From Ignavibacteria bacterium (GTDB taxonomy: Bacteria; Bacteroidota; Ignavibacteria; Ignavibacteriales; Ignavibacteriaceae): 33,881 bases of DNA. This document shows positions 26,136 through 33,881 of this stretch, piece after piece. The stretch covers positions 1-33,881 of the forward strand of contig JAUYAB010000011.1 of assembly GCA_030693705.1 (NCBI GenBank), read 5' to 3'. The notes under the pieces are model-generated. The model was given only the letters and a program-made list of their open reading frames with translations, was not told the DNA's origin and ran no database searches. The stretch's first letter is position 1. The number at the start of each line of letters is the position of its first letter. The translations under genes and the position numbers were made by a program.

Positions 26136-29100
26136 CTAACCAGCACTCTTTGGAACTGTAAAATAAAATGTACTGCCAACATTTTGTTGACTTTCCACCC
26201 GGATTTTCCCGCCATTTTTTTCTACAAATTCTTTGCAGAGCAGTAAACCCAATCCCGTGCTTGGTTCACCTTCTGTACCTTTTGAGCTAACTTTTTCTTC
26301 CATCTTGAACAGCCGTTTTACATCCTTTTCTGGCATTCCAACGCCGGTATCTTGCACGGAAACTTCAATCATTTCATTTTCAGTCTTTTTAGTATGAACA
26401 ATAATTTTTCCATCACTTCTTGTAAATTTAACTGCATTAGATAAAAAATTTCTGAGGACAGTATTAATCATTTTTTCATCCGCACAAATTTCTTGAGTCT
26501 CATCAACTTCATTTATTATGGTAACGCCTTTTTGTAAGGCTCTTTGATTGATAGTATTAATACTGAACGAAACAGCTTTAGACAATAAAAACTTTTCGGG
26601 TGTAAAGCTTAGTGTGCCTTTTTGCATCAGCGCCCACTCTAATAAATTTTCGAGTAATTTGTAAACGGTCGAAGCGGATTCATGTATGGCTTTGCTGAAA
26701 TCCGATAATTCCAGTTTAGAAAAATCTTCTATCCCTTCAGCCATCATCCCGGTCAAAGTTAAAAATCCGCTGAATGGACTTCTTAAATCGTGCGCAATAA
26801 TTGAAAAGAATTTGTCCTTTTCGGAATTAGTACGCTGGAGTTGTTCATTCTTTAATTTGATTTCAGTTTCCGCTTGTTTGCGTTTGATAATAGCTGAGAA
26901 GACATCAGCGGTCGAGCGTAAAAAACTCACTTCGAGAGAATTATACAGATGCCCTTCTGACAGATAAACGACAATAACGCCAAGCAATTCGTTATCAGAA
27001 ATTATAGGAATATTGTAATGACCATGCGGCTTTATTCCCGCGTATTGAATATCGTGCCGCTCATCAAGGCAATCCGCGTATTGAATTTCACCGGTTATGG
27101 CTGCGCGTCCGCAGAGACAATATCCAAAAGGAACAAGCGCACACATTGTTTGCAGTGTTGGATCCAGGTAAAAATTGCAAGTCAATACCAACTCCTTCTT
27201 TTTAATGTTAACAAGAAAGACGGCGCCCATTTGTTTTAAACGCAAGAAGGATGTTGAAAGGATTATCTTCAAACCTTCGTCAAGACTTTGTTCAAGTGTC
27301 ATGTCTTCAGCTAAGAGGCTCGAGAGAGCATTCAGTTTTTCTAAAATTTCTTTCTGTTTAGTTCGTTCCAGTTCTATTTGCTTACGTTCCGTAATATCTC
27401 GAATGACGACAGTGAAAAATTTTTCTTTCGAGGTTTCCCATTCCGCTAATGATAATTCTAATGCAAAAACATCTCCATTCTTACGCACTCCTTGCAACTC
27501 CATTGGTTCCCAGACAATTTGTTGATCACCCTTCGATTTAAATCGTTCTTTGCTGTTGCTAAATTGTTCGAGGTACCCGGGTGGAATTATTAAATCCAAC
27601 GGCTGTCCAATTCTTTCGGTTTCAGAATAGCCAAATATTTTTTCCGCACCCTTGTTCCATCCTAATATTGTAGCTTTTTTGTTGGCGATAACGATTGCAT
27701 CATTTGCTGTTTCAGTTACGGAACGAAATTTTTCTTCACTCGAGCGGAGCGCTTCTTCAGCAAGTTTTCGCTCTGTAATATCTCGAAACGTAACGACCGC
27801 ACCGGAAATTTTTCCGGCTTCTAAAATTGGTGTTGTGCTAAAATCAACCATAAAACCAGAGCCGTCTTTCCGCCAGAAATATTCTTCGCCGGAATGTGCA
27901 ATTCCCTCGTGGAGCGTTTCATAAATGTGGCATTCTTCTCCAGGATAAGGTTCACCATTTGGGCGGTTATAGTGCCATAAAGTATGGCTATGCTTTCCGA
28001 TCAATTCCTCAATTTTGTAACCAAGCAATTTTGCCGCCATCGGATTTACAAAGGTGTGGTTGCCGTTTAGGTCAAGACCAAAAATACCTTCTCCGGCGCT
28101 TTCCAAAATTAAATTAAATGCTTGTTGACCGCGAAGTTTCGCTGCTTCTGTTTCAGCCTTTGTTTTTAACCGGTTACTGCGTAAATGAGAAAAGGAAAAA
28201 CCGATGAGTATAAGTGAGATGACCGCAATAAGCGCTAAAGTTTGGATGTTGTTTTTATCAACAAAATTTGTAACCTCATCAAGAGGAGTATTGACAACAA
28301 CTTCCCATGAAATATTTTTGAAGTTGAGTGCAACAAAACTCGATAACTTTTTAGGTTTCTCTTTAAGTCGATATTCAGTTGAGCCGGTAGCTTTAGTAAG
28401 AATTGTTTCAACATACTTAAACGAATCATGGCATCCGAGGCATGATTTATCTTGCTGATGCACATTAAACGAAATCATTTCCGGATGTTCAGCTTGATAG
28501 AGAACCGTACCGTCATTATCTAAAATCCATGCCTTCTCTTTGCTGTTATGTGAACTATCCGGGTGGAAAAATGATGCGAGAATTTCTTCTAAATCTACAA
28601 CGGCAGATACAATCCCGACGAATTTATCGGAAGAAATTTTGTTAGGTAAATTTGTTATACTTGCTGCAACCGGAATAGATTCACCATAGATAGGCGCAAC
28701 GATCATAACTTGAAATGTTGAGTTTTTGTTAGACCTTGGAAACGTGAACGGTATCTTTGAGGTAATAAATTGTTTCCCTTTATTTTCTCTCTGTACAGCC
28801 CATATAAAAAAATTACTCTCGTCTTGTTTAACAAAAACAATGTCCTTCGTAGTCGAGTAAATAATCTTTCCTTTTTCATCAAATACGCTGATTGATTTTA
28901 CATGATCTTTTTTCATATACTCAAAATATTCTTGTATAGCATCAGCCGCCGCATCCGTTGTTTTGTTTTTCAAAACGGTTAATGAAGAAAGAATCTCAAC
29001 TGCACGTGATTCGCCCTGTAGGCATGATTCAATCTCTTTGGATAATTGATGTGCGGTAAAAAGTTGTCGCGATTGAAACTTCTCGACGACTTCCTTCTTC

Positions 29101-29183
29101 GCAGAATTTTGAAATCCAACCAGCAGAAAAATGGTAACTGTTAAAATAAAAATGGTAAGCGTAATAGTGAGTTTTGATTTCAT
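26136..29183 (-). CDS. Sensor histidine kinase with Cache-like CxxCH sensor, two PAS domains and GAF
   Basis: A 1015-residue membrane kinase and first gene of the operon. TM1 (about 5-24) and TM2 (about 311-333) bracket a Cache-like periplasmic domain (about 38-305). The distal part holds CLGCH at 248-252, a c-type haem motif, just after LDNDGTVLYQ. Two PAS domains (about 350-475 and 483-602), a Cys-rich GAF (about 620-770), HisKA (H798 in IIAHDLRSP) and HATPase follow. The GAF and kinase parts closely match the 22748-25267 kinase, while the sensor and PAS parts differ, so the two probably read different inputs into one output. The expected ligands are a small organic ligand for Cache and redox/gas for haem; neither is proven. 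A weak promoter candidate lies at 29210-29237. Confidence 0.9.
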   Translation of the reverse strand: MKSKLTITLTIFILTVTIFLLVGFQNSAKKEVVEKFQSRQLFTAHQLSKEIESCLQGESRAVEILSSLTVLKNKTTDAAADAIQEYFEYMKKDHVKSISVFDEKGKIIYSTTKDIVFVKQDESNFFIWAVQRENKGKQFITSKIPFTFPRSNKNSTFQVMIVAPIYGESIPVAASITNLPNKISSDKFVGIVSAVVDLEEILASFFHPDSSHNSKEKAWILDNDGTVLYQAEHPEMISFNVHQQDKSCLGCHDSFKYVETILTKATGSTEYRLKEKPKKLSSFVALNFKNISWEVVVNTPLDEVTNFVDKNNIQTLALIAVISLILIGFSFSHLRSNRLKTKAETEAAKLRGQQAFNLILESAGEGIFGLDLNGNHTFVNPMAAKLLGYKIEELIGKHSHTLWHYNRPNGEPYPGEECHIYETLHEGIAHSGEEYFWRKDGSGFMVDFSTTPILEAGKISGAVVTFRDITERKLAEEALRSSEEKFRSVTETANDAIVIANKKATILGWNKGAEKIFGYSETERIGQPLDLIIPPGYLEQFSNSKERFKSKGDQQIVWEPMELQGVRKNGDVFALELSLAEWETSKEKFFTVVIRDITERKQIELERTKQKEILEKLNALSSLLAEDMTLEQSLDEGLKIILSTSFLRLKQMGAVFLVNIKKKELVLTCNFYLDPTLQTMCALVPFGYCLCGRAAITGEIQYADCLDERHDIQYAGIKPHGHYNIPIISDNELLGVIVVYLSEGHLYNSLEVSFLRSTADVFSAIIKRKQAETEIKLKNEQLQRTNSEKDKFFSIIAHDLRSPFSGFLTLTGMMAEGIEDFSKLELSDFSKAIHESASTVYKLLENLLEWALMQKGTLSFTPEKFLLSKAVSFSINTINQRALQKGVTIINEVDETQEICADEKMINTVLRNFLSNAVKFTRSDGKIIVHTKKTENEMIEVSVQDTGVGMPEKDVKRLFKMEEKVSSKGTEGEPSTGLGLLLCKEFVEKNGGKIRVESQQNVGSTFYFTVPKSAG

Positions 29184-29209
29184 AATATTTTGGTTTTATG
29201 ATTTGATGG

Positions 29210-29237
29210 AATATAGATAAAAAAAATAATACTTCAA
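29210..29237 (-). promoter_or_regulatory. Weak sigma70-like promoter candidate for the haem-kinase operon
   Basis: Read on the minus strand, TTGAAG and TATATT are 16 nt apart, 26 nt before the kinase ATG. The match is modest in an AT-rich context, and promoter rules in this lineage may differ. Confidence 0.25.
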
Positions 29238-29615
29238 TTAGTTCCGGTAGATTTTTTTTGGATTTATTTTAACACATTAGAAATGTCAGGGTGGAAACTT
29301 GGTAGAAATGTTATGTTCAAATAGACGTTAAACAACAGCAGAAATCAGAAGCGGTAATGCCAATTGCAGACTCAGGTGGTTTGTAAATTGTAAAAAGAAG
29401 GCGGAAAACTAATCGTAGAAACGCTAATCTCTCAATTAATTTTCTAATCAGCAACCAATTTATAGAAAACGGAGCGGAGTTCTTAACAACATTTTAACTT
29501 ATTGGAATTTATTAAATTAATAAGCAGGATTTATTATTCTAATAAATAAAAGTTACTATCGAAGAGAAAAAGTCTGCAAAACCGGTAAAATTCTTCTCTT
29601 TTAACAGGAAAACAG

Positions 29616-29634
29616 TTGGCATCTTTTGTGCAAC
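29616..29634 (+). promoter_or_regulatory. Possible sigma54-type promoter before the symporter
   Basis: TTGGCATCTTTTGTGCAAC has the GG-N10-GC spacing of -24/-12 promoters (GG 29618-29619, GC 29630-29631) and TGGCA at the -24 box. The predicted transcript start would leave about 20 nt before the GTG, including the AAGGAAAG ribosome site. The GTGCA -12 box deviates by one base from TTGCA, and no activator site was identified. Confidence 0.3.
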
Positions 29635-29665
29635 GCTGCAAAATCTTATAAGGAAAGTTTTAACG

Positions 29666-31285
29666 GTGTCATTTTCAATTTTCGATAGTTTAATCTTGGC
29701 AGCCTACCTAACGGTAGTTTTAAGCATTGGATTTTTCTACTCCAGGAAAAAAGAAAAAACCACGGAAGATTATTTTTTAGCCGGCAGAAATAGCGGATGG
29801 GTAGCGGTAGGATTGTCCATCTTCGCCACAAATATTTCCAGTGAACATTTCATCGGTTTAGCGGGCGCAGGCGCTTCGAGAGGATTTGCCGTTGCCCAAT
29901 TTGAGCTTATGGCAATATTCATTTTAATAATACTTGGTTGGTTTATTGCACCGATTTTGTTAAAAAGCGGCGTTCAAACGATGCCGGAATTCCTTGAAAA
30001 AAGATTTGACCGCAGAAGCCGAAAGGTTTTCGCGGTAATTTCAATTGTAACGTATCTTTTCACCAAAATTACCGTCACGCTTTTTGCCGGCGGACTTTTA
30101 TTTACAAAGATATTCGGCATAAACATTTATACATCGGCAATTATTATAGTGTTAATTACAGGTTTATACAGCGTAACCGGCGGAGCCACCGCAATAGTTA
30201 AAACTCATTACATCCAGGCGATCCTTATGATTCTGGGCGCCGTTACATTAACACTTTTCGGTTTGCATGAAGTCGGCGGATTTTCAGCGTTGCAGGCAAA
30301 ATTGCCTGCTGATTTCTTTTCAATGTTCAAAGGAGTTTCAGACCCGGATTATCCCTGGACAGGAATTATTTTTGGCGCACCGATAATTGCTTTCTGGTAT
30401 TGGTGTACGGATCAATTTATTGTGCAGCGACTGCTTAGCGCAAAGAATATTGAAAATGCCAGACGAGGTTCATTGTTAGCTGCTTTCCTAAAGATCACTC
30501 CCATTTTTATTTTAGTATTACCCGGATTAATTTCCGCAGTCCTTTATCCCGATGCAAAAGGAGACGACGCTTATCCCGCATTGATAACGAGCAATTTATT
30601 ACCGGTTGGTGTAAAAGGTTTTGTTGTAGCCGGTTTACTTGCGGCGATTATGTCTTCACTTGCCAGCGCATTTAACAGTTCATCGGCAATTTTCACAAAT
30701 GATTATTACAAACCGAGAAATCCCGAATCCTCTGAAAGAAAGTTGGTTCTAATTGGAAGATTAGCTACTATGGTTACCGTTGTTGGAGCAATTCTGATGG
30801 TATCATTTGTTAAATTGATCAGTTCACAAGTTTATTTGTTTTTGCAGAGTGTGCAGGCTTTTATAAGTCCGCCCATAACGGCAGTTTTTATCTTCGGGTT
30901 GCTCTTCAAACGGATTACAGGTAGAGCCGCAATTTGGACATTGATTATTGGTGAAATTATTGGAATATTTCGCCTTACAACTCAACTTCTTGTGCAAATG
31001 AATATGACGACTTCGCCGTTGATAATAAATTTTGTGTCGATCAATTTTTTGCATTTTGCAATACTCCTGTTTTTATTCTGCTCGGTTCTGATTTTAGTAT
31101 TGAGTTTTGCTTTTAAAGCTGAAAAAAAAGAAATTTCTCGAGTCTCTTTTTTATTTCCCGATACGTTTAGAGAAATTAAATTTAATTTAAATCATTTGGG
31201 TTCGGTTAGCAGAGACAGATCAAACATCGTAATATCAGCATTTATTTTGCTGCTTATTATCGGTTTGTGGAGCCTATGGAATTAA
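29666..31285 (+). CDS. SGLT-type sodium/solute (sugar) symporter
   Basis: A 539-residue inner-membrane transporter of the SSS family with about 13-14 hydrophobic spans. It carries the family landmarks TTEDYFLAGRNSGW (32-45), ATNISSEHFIGLAGAG (54-69), ITGLYSVTGGATA (164-176), YWCTDQFIVQRLL (245-257) and SSLASAFNSSS (330-340). The YWCTDQxIVQR stretch and the His61 position match the animal SGLT glucose-transporter branch more than proline or acetate carriers, so a hexose is the likely substrate, driven by Na+. The start is GTG 29666, 8 nt after AAGGAAAG; no better upstream start exists. It may import sugars released by the exported enzymes in this window, although it is separated from them by the kinase operon. 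Confidence 0.93.
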   Translation: MSFSIFDSLILAAYLTVVLSIGFFYSRKKEKTTEDYFLAGRNSGWVAVGLSIFATNISSEHFIGLAGAGASRGFAVAQFELMAIFILIILGWFIAPILLKSGVQTMPEFLEKRFDRRSRKVFAVISIVTYLFTKITVTLFAGGLLFTKIFGINIYTSAIIIVLITGLYSVTGGATAIVKTHYIQAILMILGAVTLTLFGLHEVGGFSALQAKLPADFFSMFKGVSDPDYPWTGIIFGAPIIAFWYWCTDQFIVQRLLSAKNIENARRGSLLAAFLKITPIFILVLPGLISAVLYPDAKGDDAYPALITSNLLPVGVKGFVVAGLLAAIMSSLASAFNSSSAIFTNDYYKPRNPESSERKLVLIGRLATMVTVVGAILMVSFVKLISSQVYLFLQSVQAFISPPITAVFIFGLLFKRITGRAAIWTLIIGEIIGIFRLTTQLLVQMNMTTSPLIINFVSINFLHFAILLFLFCSVLILVLSFAFKAEKKEISRVSFLFPDTFREIKFNLNHLGSVSRDRSNIVISAFILLLIIGLWSLWN

Positions 31286-31379
31286 AATGAAACGCTTTAA
31301 TTTAGATATATTTTTTTTGTCCAATAAAATAGATCACAGCACTAAACACATAACAACTAACTAACAAAGGAGAAAAGTC

Positions 31380-33881
31380 ATGAAAAAACTTTTCATTTTC
31401 ATTCTGCTGATGGGCTTGATTCAAGTATCACAAGCTCAAAAGTTAATCCAAAGTTTCGACAATGCGGTTGGACCATTCTTTCTGGATCCACCTGTATTGA
31501 ATGATAACTTTTACACAAATGGTCCCGGTTCTTATTGCCTTTTAGCTAACGATACCTCTCATGTTGAAGGTACCGGCTCAATGAAGATTGATTACCATGT
31601 CCAAGCTTCAGATGGATGGGGCGGATACGTTGTAAGAACTACTTATACGCCTGGCGCAACAGATGCATTGCCTTACATGGATTTGTCTGGCGGAACTCAT
31701 TTACGACTTCGCTATAAAGTTCCTAATCCTGCTCTTATGACTGCAGCAGGAGCTACCACGATGGAATTAAAGATGGCTGAAATTGATGCTGCCGGTCTCA
31801 GAGATCTTTGGCTGCACAAAATTAATATCGATTTTGCTGATGCAACAGGCGAATGGATTGATGTAGACATACCGCTTGAACTTAATGCCGATAACTCAAA
31901 AGGGTTCGTTTGGCAATTGGGAGAGGGTGATAAAGAATTGCAACTTGAAAATATTAAAGGTTTTGAATTTGCGTTAGTATACGCAACTACCGGTGGTGAT
32001 ACTGCTATTAGTTCTACCGGATCAGTTTTATGGGATAATTTAACCCTTGAAGGAAAAAAATCTGTCCCTACTGTTTTCTTTGCCGGAAAAGCATTACCTA
32101 ACGCTCTTGGTGTACCATGGGCTTGGGGGAATTCAACAATTGAAATGGTGCAAGGGGCAGGAAAAGTTCCTGAATTAAATGCACTGAAATGGGTGCAAGG
32201 ATATAATCCAGATTGGGGATTAGATGCCGGATATACCGGATGGGGCTGTAGTATTTCTCCCGCATTTGATATGTCATGGTCTTGGGATATTGACACTTTG
32301 AAATTTTGGATGAAAAGCGAAGACGGTGTTGATACAATACGCGTACAACTAGAAGGCGGCGGCGGAAAAGTTGGTGCTTTAGTTAAACCTATTTCTGACA
32401 ATCAATGGCACCAATATTTTGTTGCCCTCAAAGACTTGATCCCTCAAGATAATACAACTGGTTTTACTAATGCCAGTGTTGGGGTTTTCGGGATTATGGC
32501 ACAAAACAATGGTATTACTGGAAAAGTAATTTATGTAAGCGAAATTTGGACAGGTAATCCAAAGATTGATGTTGTTGCTCCAAAAGCGGTTACAGGACTC
32601 AGCGTTGTTCCGGGTACATATTCAAACTTAGTTACCTGGACAGACGTTCCCAATGAAACCGGTGAAGCTTATGATGTTTATTATTCAGACAAACCGATTA
32701 GCGATATCGCTAATGCAAAACTTCTTAAAGGAAGTGTCGCGGAAAATACTCAAATTGTTGAGCAAATTCTTAAAACTCCAAATACAGATCAACCATTGAC
32801 TTATTATTACGCAATCGTTTGTAAGGATGCTTTTGTTAATTTTTCTCCTCCGGCATTCTATAACACTCCAACAACAAATAACGGAAAAGGTGTTCCTACA
32901 ATTGCTAAAACTGCTCCGGCTAATTTTGCTGCCGATGGTGATCTCTCTGAATGGACTGCTGCCGCCGTTCCTGAAATCAGAATTATCCGTTCTGAAGGAA
33001 CAGGTTTTGACGCTCCGAGCGGTTTACACGACGGAGATGCAGATTATAGCATTATAGCCTATTTAGCGGTAGATGCAGATTATCTTTATGTTGCCGGTGA
33101 TGTTACTGACGACATTTATAGCTGGAAGAGTACCAACGATCCTTGGATGAATGACGCTGTCAGTCTCTTCCTTGGCTTGTTTGACGCTAATACTACAGGT
33201 ACTTTTACAAGTTATAAACGCGGCGCCACCCCGCATTACGAAATGCGTTTTGACGAAAAAAGAGTAACCATAGGAAGCAGCGACAGTTTATTGTACCCCG
33301 GACCTAATTATTACTTCGGTCAAAAATCGCTCTCTTCAGGCTATTATTTTGAAGCCAAGATTTCTCTCGTTGATATTGCTACAAAACGTAATTATGGTAT
33401 AACCGATAAGGATGAAGTTTTCCATCCTGTCGAAGGAATGCAAATTCCTATAGATTTCTCTTGTAATGATGCCGACGCTACAGGCTCTAGAGAATTAGTA
33501 TTCTGTTACTCTCCATTCAATCTAGATCAATCATGGAATAATCCTTCTTTATGGACCGCGACATGGATTGGCAACAAAATGTTTGTTGATCCTGACGGAG
33601 TTGAAGATGCAAATGGTGTTGTTAACAGCTTCAATTTAGCTCAAAATTATCCTAATCCATTCAACCCATCAACCAAGATCTCTTACGCTATTCAAAGCCC
33701 TGAATTAGTTACTTTGAGAGTCTTTGATGTACTTGGACGTGAAGTTGCGATGTTGGTCAATCAGTATCAATCTGCCGGTAACCATAGCGTTAGCTTTGAT
33801 GCGAGCAGCCTTGCAAGCGGGATGTACTTCTATAAATTGGAAGCAGGTTCATTCCAGAGCATCAAAAAAATGATGCTTCTT
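31380..33881 (+). CDS. Secreted CBM-like / FN3 / CBM9-like protein, T9SS cargo (3' end cut by window)
   Basis: An open frame of 834 codons runs to the last base, ending KKMMLL. By comparison with its relatives, one Lys and the stop are missing. It has a signal peptide (1-19, SQAQ|KL), two CBM11/galactose-binding-like jelly rolls (about 20-225 and 228-392), FN3-like (about 400-495), CBM9/DOMON-like from ADGDLSEW (518-525) to about 735, and a T9SS type A domain (about 745-834). It is paralogous to the 4471-6483 product from the FN3 domain onward, while the N-terminal half is different. ATG 31380 is preceded by AAAGGAGAAAAGTC. No catalytic domain is recognised, so a surface glycan-binding role fits, 95 nt after the sugar symporter. 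Confidence 0.88.
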   Translation, partial: MKKLFIFILLMGLIQVSQAQKLIQSFDNAVGPFFLDPPVLNDNFYTNGPGSYCLLANDTSHVEGTGSMKIDYHVQASDGWGGYVVRTTYTPGATDALPYMDLSGGTHLRLRYKVPNPALMTAAGATTMELKMAEIDAAGLRDLWLHKINIDFADATGEWIDVDIPLELNADNSKGFVWQLGEGDKELQLENIKGFEFALVYATTGGDTAISSTGSVLWDNLTLEGKKSVPTVFFAGKALPNALGVPWAWGNSTIEMVQGAGKVPELNALKWVQGYNPDWGLDAGYTGWGCSISPAFDMSWSWDIDTLKFWMKSEDGVDTIRVQLEGGGGKVGALVKPISDNQWHQYFVALKDLIPQDNTTGFTNASVGVFGIMAQNNGITGKVIYVSEIWTGNPKIDVVAPKAVTGLSVVPGTYSNLVTWTDVPNETGEAYDVYYSDKPISDIANAKLLKGSVAENTQIVEQILKTPNTDQPLTYYYAIVCKDAFVNFSPPAFYNTPTTNNGKGVPTIAKTAPANFAADGDLSEWTAAAVPEIRIIRSEGTGFDAPSGLHDGDADYSIIAYLAVDADYLYVAGDVTDDIYSWKSTNDPWMNDAVSLFLGLFDANTTGTFTSYKRGATPHYEMRFDEKRVTIGSSDSLLYPGPNYYFGQKSLSSGYYFEAKISLVDIATKRNYGITDKDEVFHPVEGMQIPIDFSCNDADATGSRELVFCYSPFNLDQSWNNPSLWTATWIGNKMFVDPDGVEDANGVVNSFNLAQNYPNPFNPSTKISYAIQSPELVTLRVFDVLGREVAMLVNQYQSAGNHSVSFDASSLASGMYFYKLEAGSFQSIKKMMLL

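Larger units (their letters stand above)
29184..29665. other. 482-bp divergent intergenic region
   Basis: This AT-rich gap lies between the minus-strand kinase operon and the plus-strand symporter. No gene, large palindrome or member of the repeat families described here was seen. It must contain promoters for both directions; candidates are listed separately. Confidence 0.6.

Noticed and set aside
31712-32401. 229-codon minus-strand ORF
   Set aside because: It lies antisense to the CBM domains of the last gene, is low-complexity in Pro/Ser and has no recognisable motif.
1-33881. CRISPR array, tRNA or rRNA genes
   Set aside because: No regularly spaced direct repeats and no tRNA- or rRNA-like sequence were seen by eye; the repeats present are palindromic and scattered.

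Overview
The window looks like a chromosomal segment of a bacterium of the Ignavibacteria type (Bacteroidota/Chlorobi group). Eight predicted secreted proteins end in the same ~85-residue type IX secretion (T9SS, Por) type A sorting domain, with an NYPNPFNP box and a C-terminus ending in a K-x-x-L-L-K-like pattern. Two of them carry the 'VELxxFxA ... NWETATEKNN' linker domain common in that group. Base composition is AT-rich except for one gene. No rRNA, tRNA, CRISPR array, transposase or phage gene was seen.

Layout. Positions 1-55 hold the tail of an upstream gene. Positions 336-9213 hold four consecutive paralogues that share an N-terminal LamG-like module. One is a bare LamG protein, two are fused to a purple-acid-phosphatase-like metallophosphoesterase, and one is fused to an FN3/CBM9-like pair. 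Positions 9285-11087 hold a secreted GH16-type glucanase-like protein whose catalytic domain is circularly permuted, as in the Fibrobacter lichenase, followed by a malectin domain. Positions 11192-12565 hold a CE2-type carbohydrate esterase. Positions 13192-17432 hold a two-component pair: a Reg_prop/Y_Y_Y sensor kinase and a NarL-type regulator. A secreted endonuclease/exonuclease/phosphatase-fold enzyme (17490-18356) and a large surface glycerophosphodiesterase (18570-22406) follow. On the minus strand, 22748-29183 is a tight three-gene operon of two sensor kinases with periplasmic CxxCH (c-type haem) motifs and an outer-membrane barrel between them. On the plus strand, 29666-31285 is an SGLT-type sodium/sugar symporter, and 31380 to the window end is another T9SS-exported CBM protein, cut off about one codon before its expected end.

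How it may work together (inference). Secreted glycan-binding, ester-cleaving and phosphoester-cleaving proteins are displayed on the surface by T9SS. A Reg_prop kinase, the type Bacteroidota use to sense oligosaccharides, sits with its regulator in the middle, and a sugar symporter lies nearby. This reads as a surface locus for a glycan or cell-envelope polymer that carries acetyl and phosphate groups. The haem kinases look like a separate, redox- or gas-sensing module.

The intergenic DNA is rich in structure. A ~25-nt motif recurs upstream of four exported genes and, in a shorter form, upstream of the response regulator. There are two related MITE-like inverted-repeat elements, a 198-bp nested palindromic element containing a perfect 38-bp palindrome, and two copies of a dispersed REP-like palindrome.
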